Source of the DNA: an uncultured Opitutia bacterium
GTDB taxonomy: Bacteria; Verrucomicrobiota; Verrucomicrobiia; Opitutales; UBA953
DNA length: 6,445 nucleotides
NCBI GenBank assembly: GCA_903840235.1
Contig: CAIMFE010000180.1
Span: 1 to 6,445, forward strand
Reading direction: 5' to 3'
Each line of letters starts with the position of its first letter. Position 1 is the first letter of the stretch. The translations under genes were made by a program, and so were the position numbers. The notes beneath the pieces were generated by a model. That model saw only the letters and a program-made list of their open reading frames with translations. It had not been told where the DNA came from and ran no database searches. Below are positions 6,335 through 6,445 of the stretch, one piece after another.

Positions 6335-6339
6335 CCTCC
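6335..6339 (-). promoter_or_regulatory. Shine-Dalgarno of ispH, decides the TTG start
   Basis: GGAGG on the minus strand (6339-6335) is followed by AAGG and then the TTG initiation codon at 6330. The 4-base spacing is slightly short but usable. The motif is 19 bases from the alternative GTG, which is too far. It is the only strong Shine-Dalgarno before any gene start in this window, and it sits in the 15-base gap after the histidine kinase stop. Confidence 0.65.
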
Positions 6340-6345
6340 AAGCTT

Positions 6346-6445
6346 TCAAGCCTTCGGTGCATCTAAAGTACGAACCCGGCGATGTTTCAGCGGAAAACGC
6401 AGGGTTACGGTCGTTCCGACATTAGGCGTACTCTCAATATCCACC
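6346..6445 (-). CDS. Sensor histidine kinase, C-terminal end, cut by window edge
   Basis: Only the last 32 codons and the TGA at 6348-6346 are present; the gene enters from the right edge. The sequence VDIESTPNVGTTVTLRFPL matches the end of the GHKL ATP-binding domain of two-component histidine kinases: the G2-like Gly-Thr followed by the final beta strand ending in Pro. A short basic tail follows (KHRRVRTLDAPKA). Such kinases autophosphorylate a His and pass the phosphate to a response regulator; the sensor part, the H box and the partner lie outside the window. The stop is 15 bases before the ispH TTG, so the two genes are probably in one transcript. With so little visible, another GHKL ATPase cannot be excluded, but a histidine kinase fits best. 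Confidence 0.75.
   Translation of the reverse strand, partial: VDIESTPNVGTTVTLRFPLKHRRVRTLDAPKA

Noticed and set aside
6073..6366. 97-codon plus-strand open frame over the ispH start and kinase end
   Set aside because: It is antisense to two well-supported genes and has no recognisable motif.

Overview
The window looks like a chromosomal housekeeping region of a Gram-negative bacterium, with one surface-protein gene set into it. An outer-membrane autotransporter shows the double membrane. The non-mevalonate (MEP) isoprenoid genes, and a phosphoglycerate mutase whose N-terminal region (RDGWG, then a KHDAFNA-type stretch) resembles planctomycete/verrucomicrobial forms, suggest the PVC group, perhaps Verrucomicrobiota. 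That placement is inferred from remembered family resemblance, not from a search. No tRNA, rRNA, CRISPR array, insertion sequence or phage gene is visible.

Layout, left to right. On the + strand: the last 60 codons of ispG (2-184); a 678-residue autotransporter with seven HAF-type repeats (278-2314); and gpmI (2456-4009). The gpmI stop codon lies in the loop of the first of two tandem palindromes, which begin a REP-like repeat (3999-4094). This repeat fills the gap between converging transcription units. On the - strand, read right to left: the last 32 codons of a sensor histidine kinase (6445-6346); ispH (6330-5449), only 15 bases after it and behind a strong Shine-Dalgarno; lemA (5350-4751); and a multi-pass membrane protein (4740-4105), 10 bases after lemA.

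How the genes relate. IspG and IspH catalyse the last two steps of the MEP pathway (MEcPP to HMBPP to IPP/DMAPP). Both are [4Fe-4S] enzymes. They flank the window on opposite strands, so they share a neighbourhood but not an operon. GpmI is a glycolytic enzyme with its catalytic set intact. LemA and its membrane neighbour look like a two-gene envelope unit. The histidine kinase tail and ispH look co-transcribed.

I see no clear undescribed multi-gene system. The most notable items are the seven-unit repeat passenger of the autotransporter (possibly a beta-propeller, with an N-x-T sequon at the same place in six of seven units), the palindromic repeat that contains the gpmI stop codon, and the near absence of Shine-Dalgarno sequences except at the TTG-started ispH.
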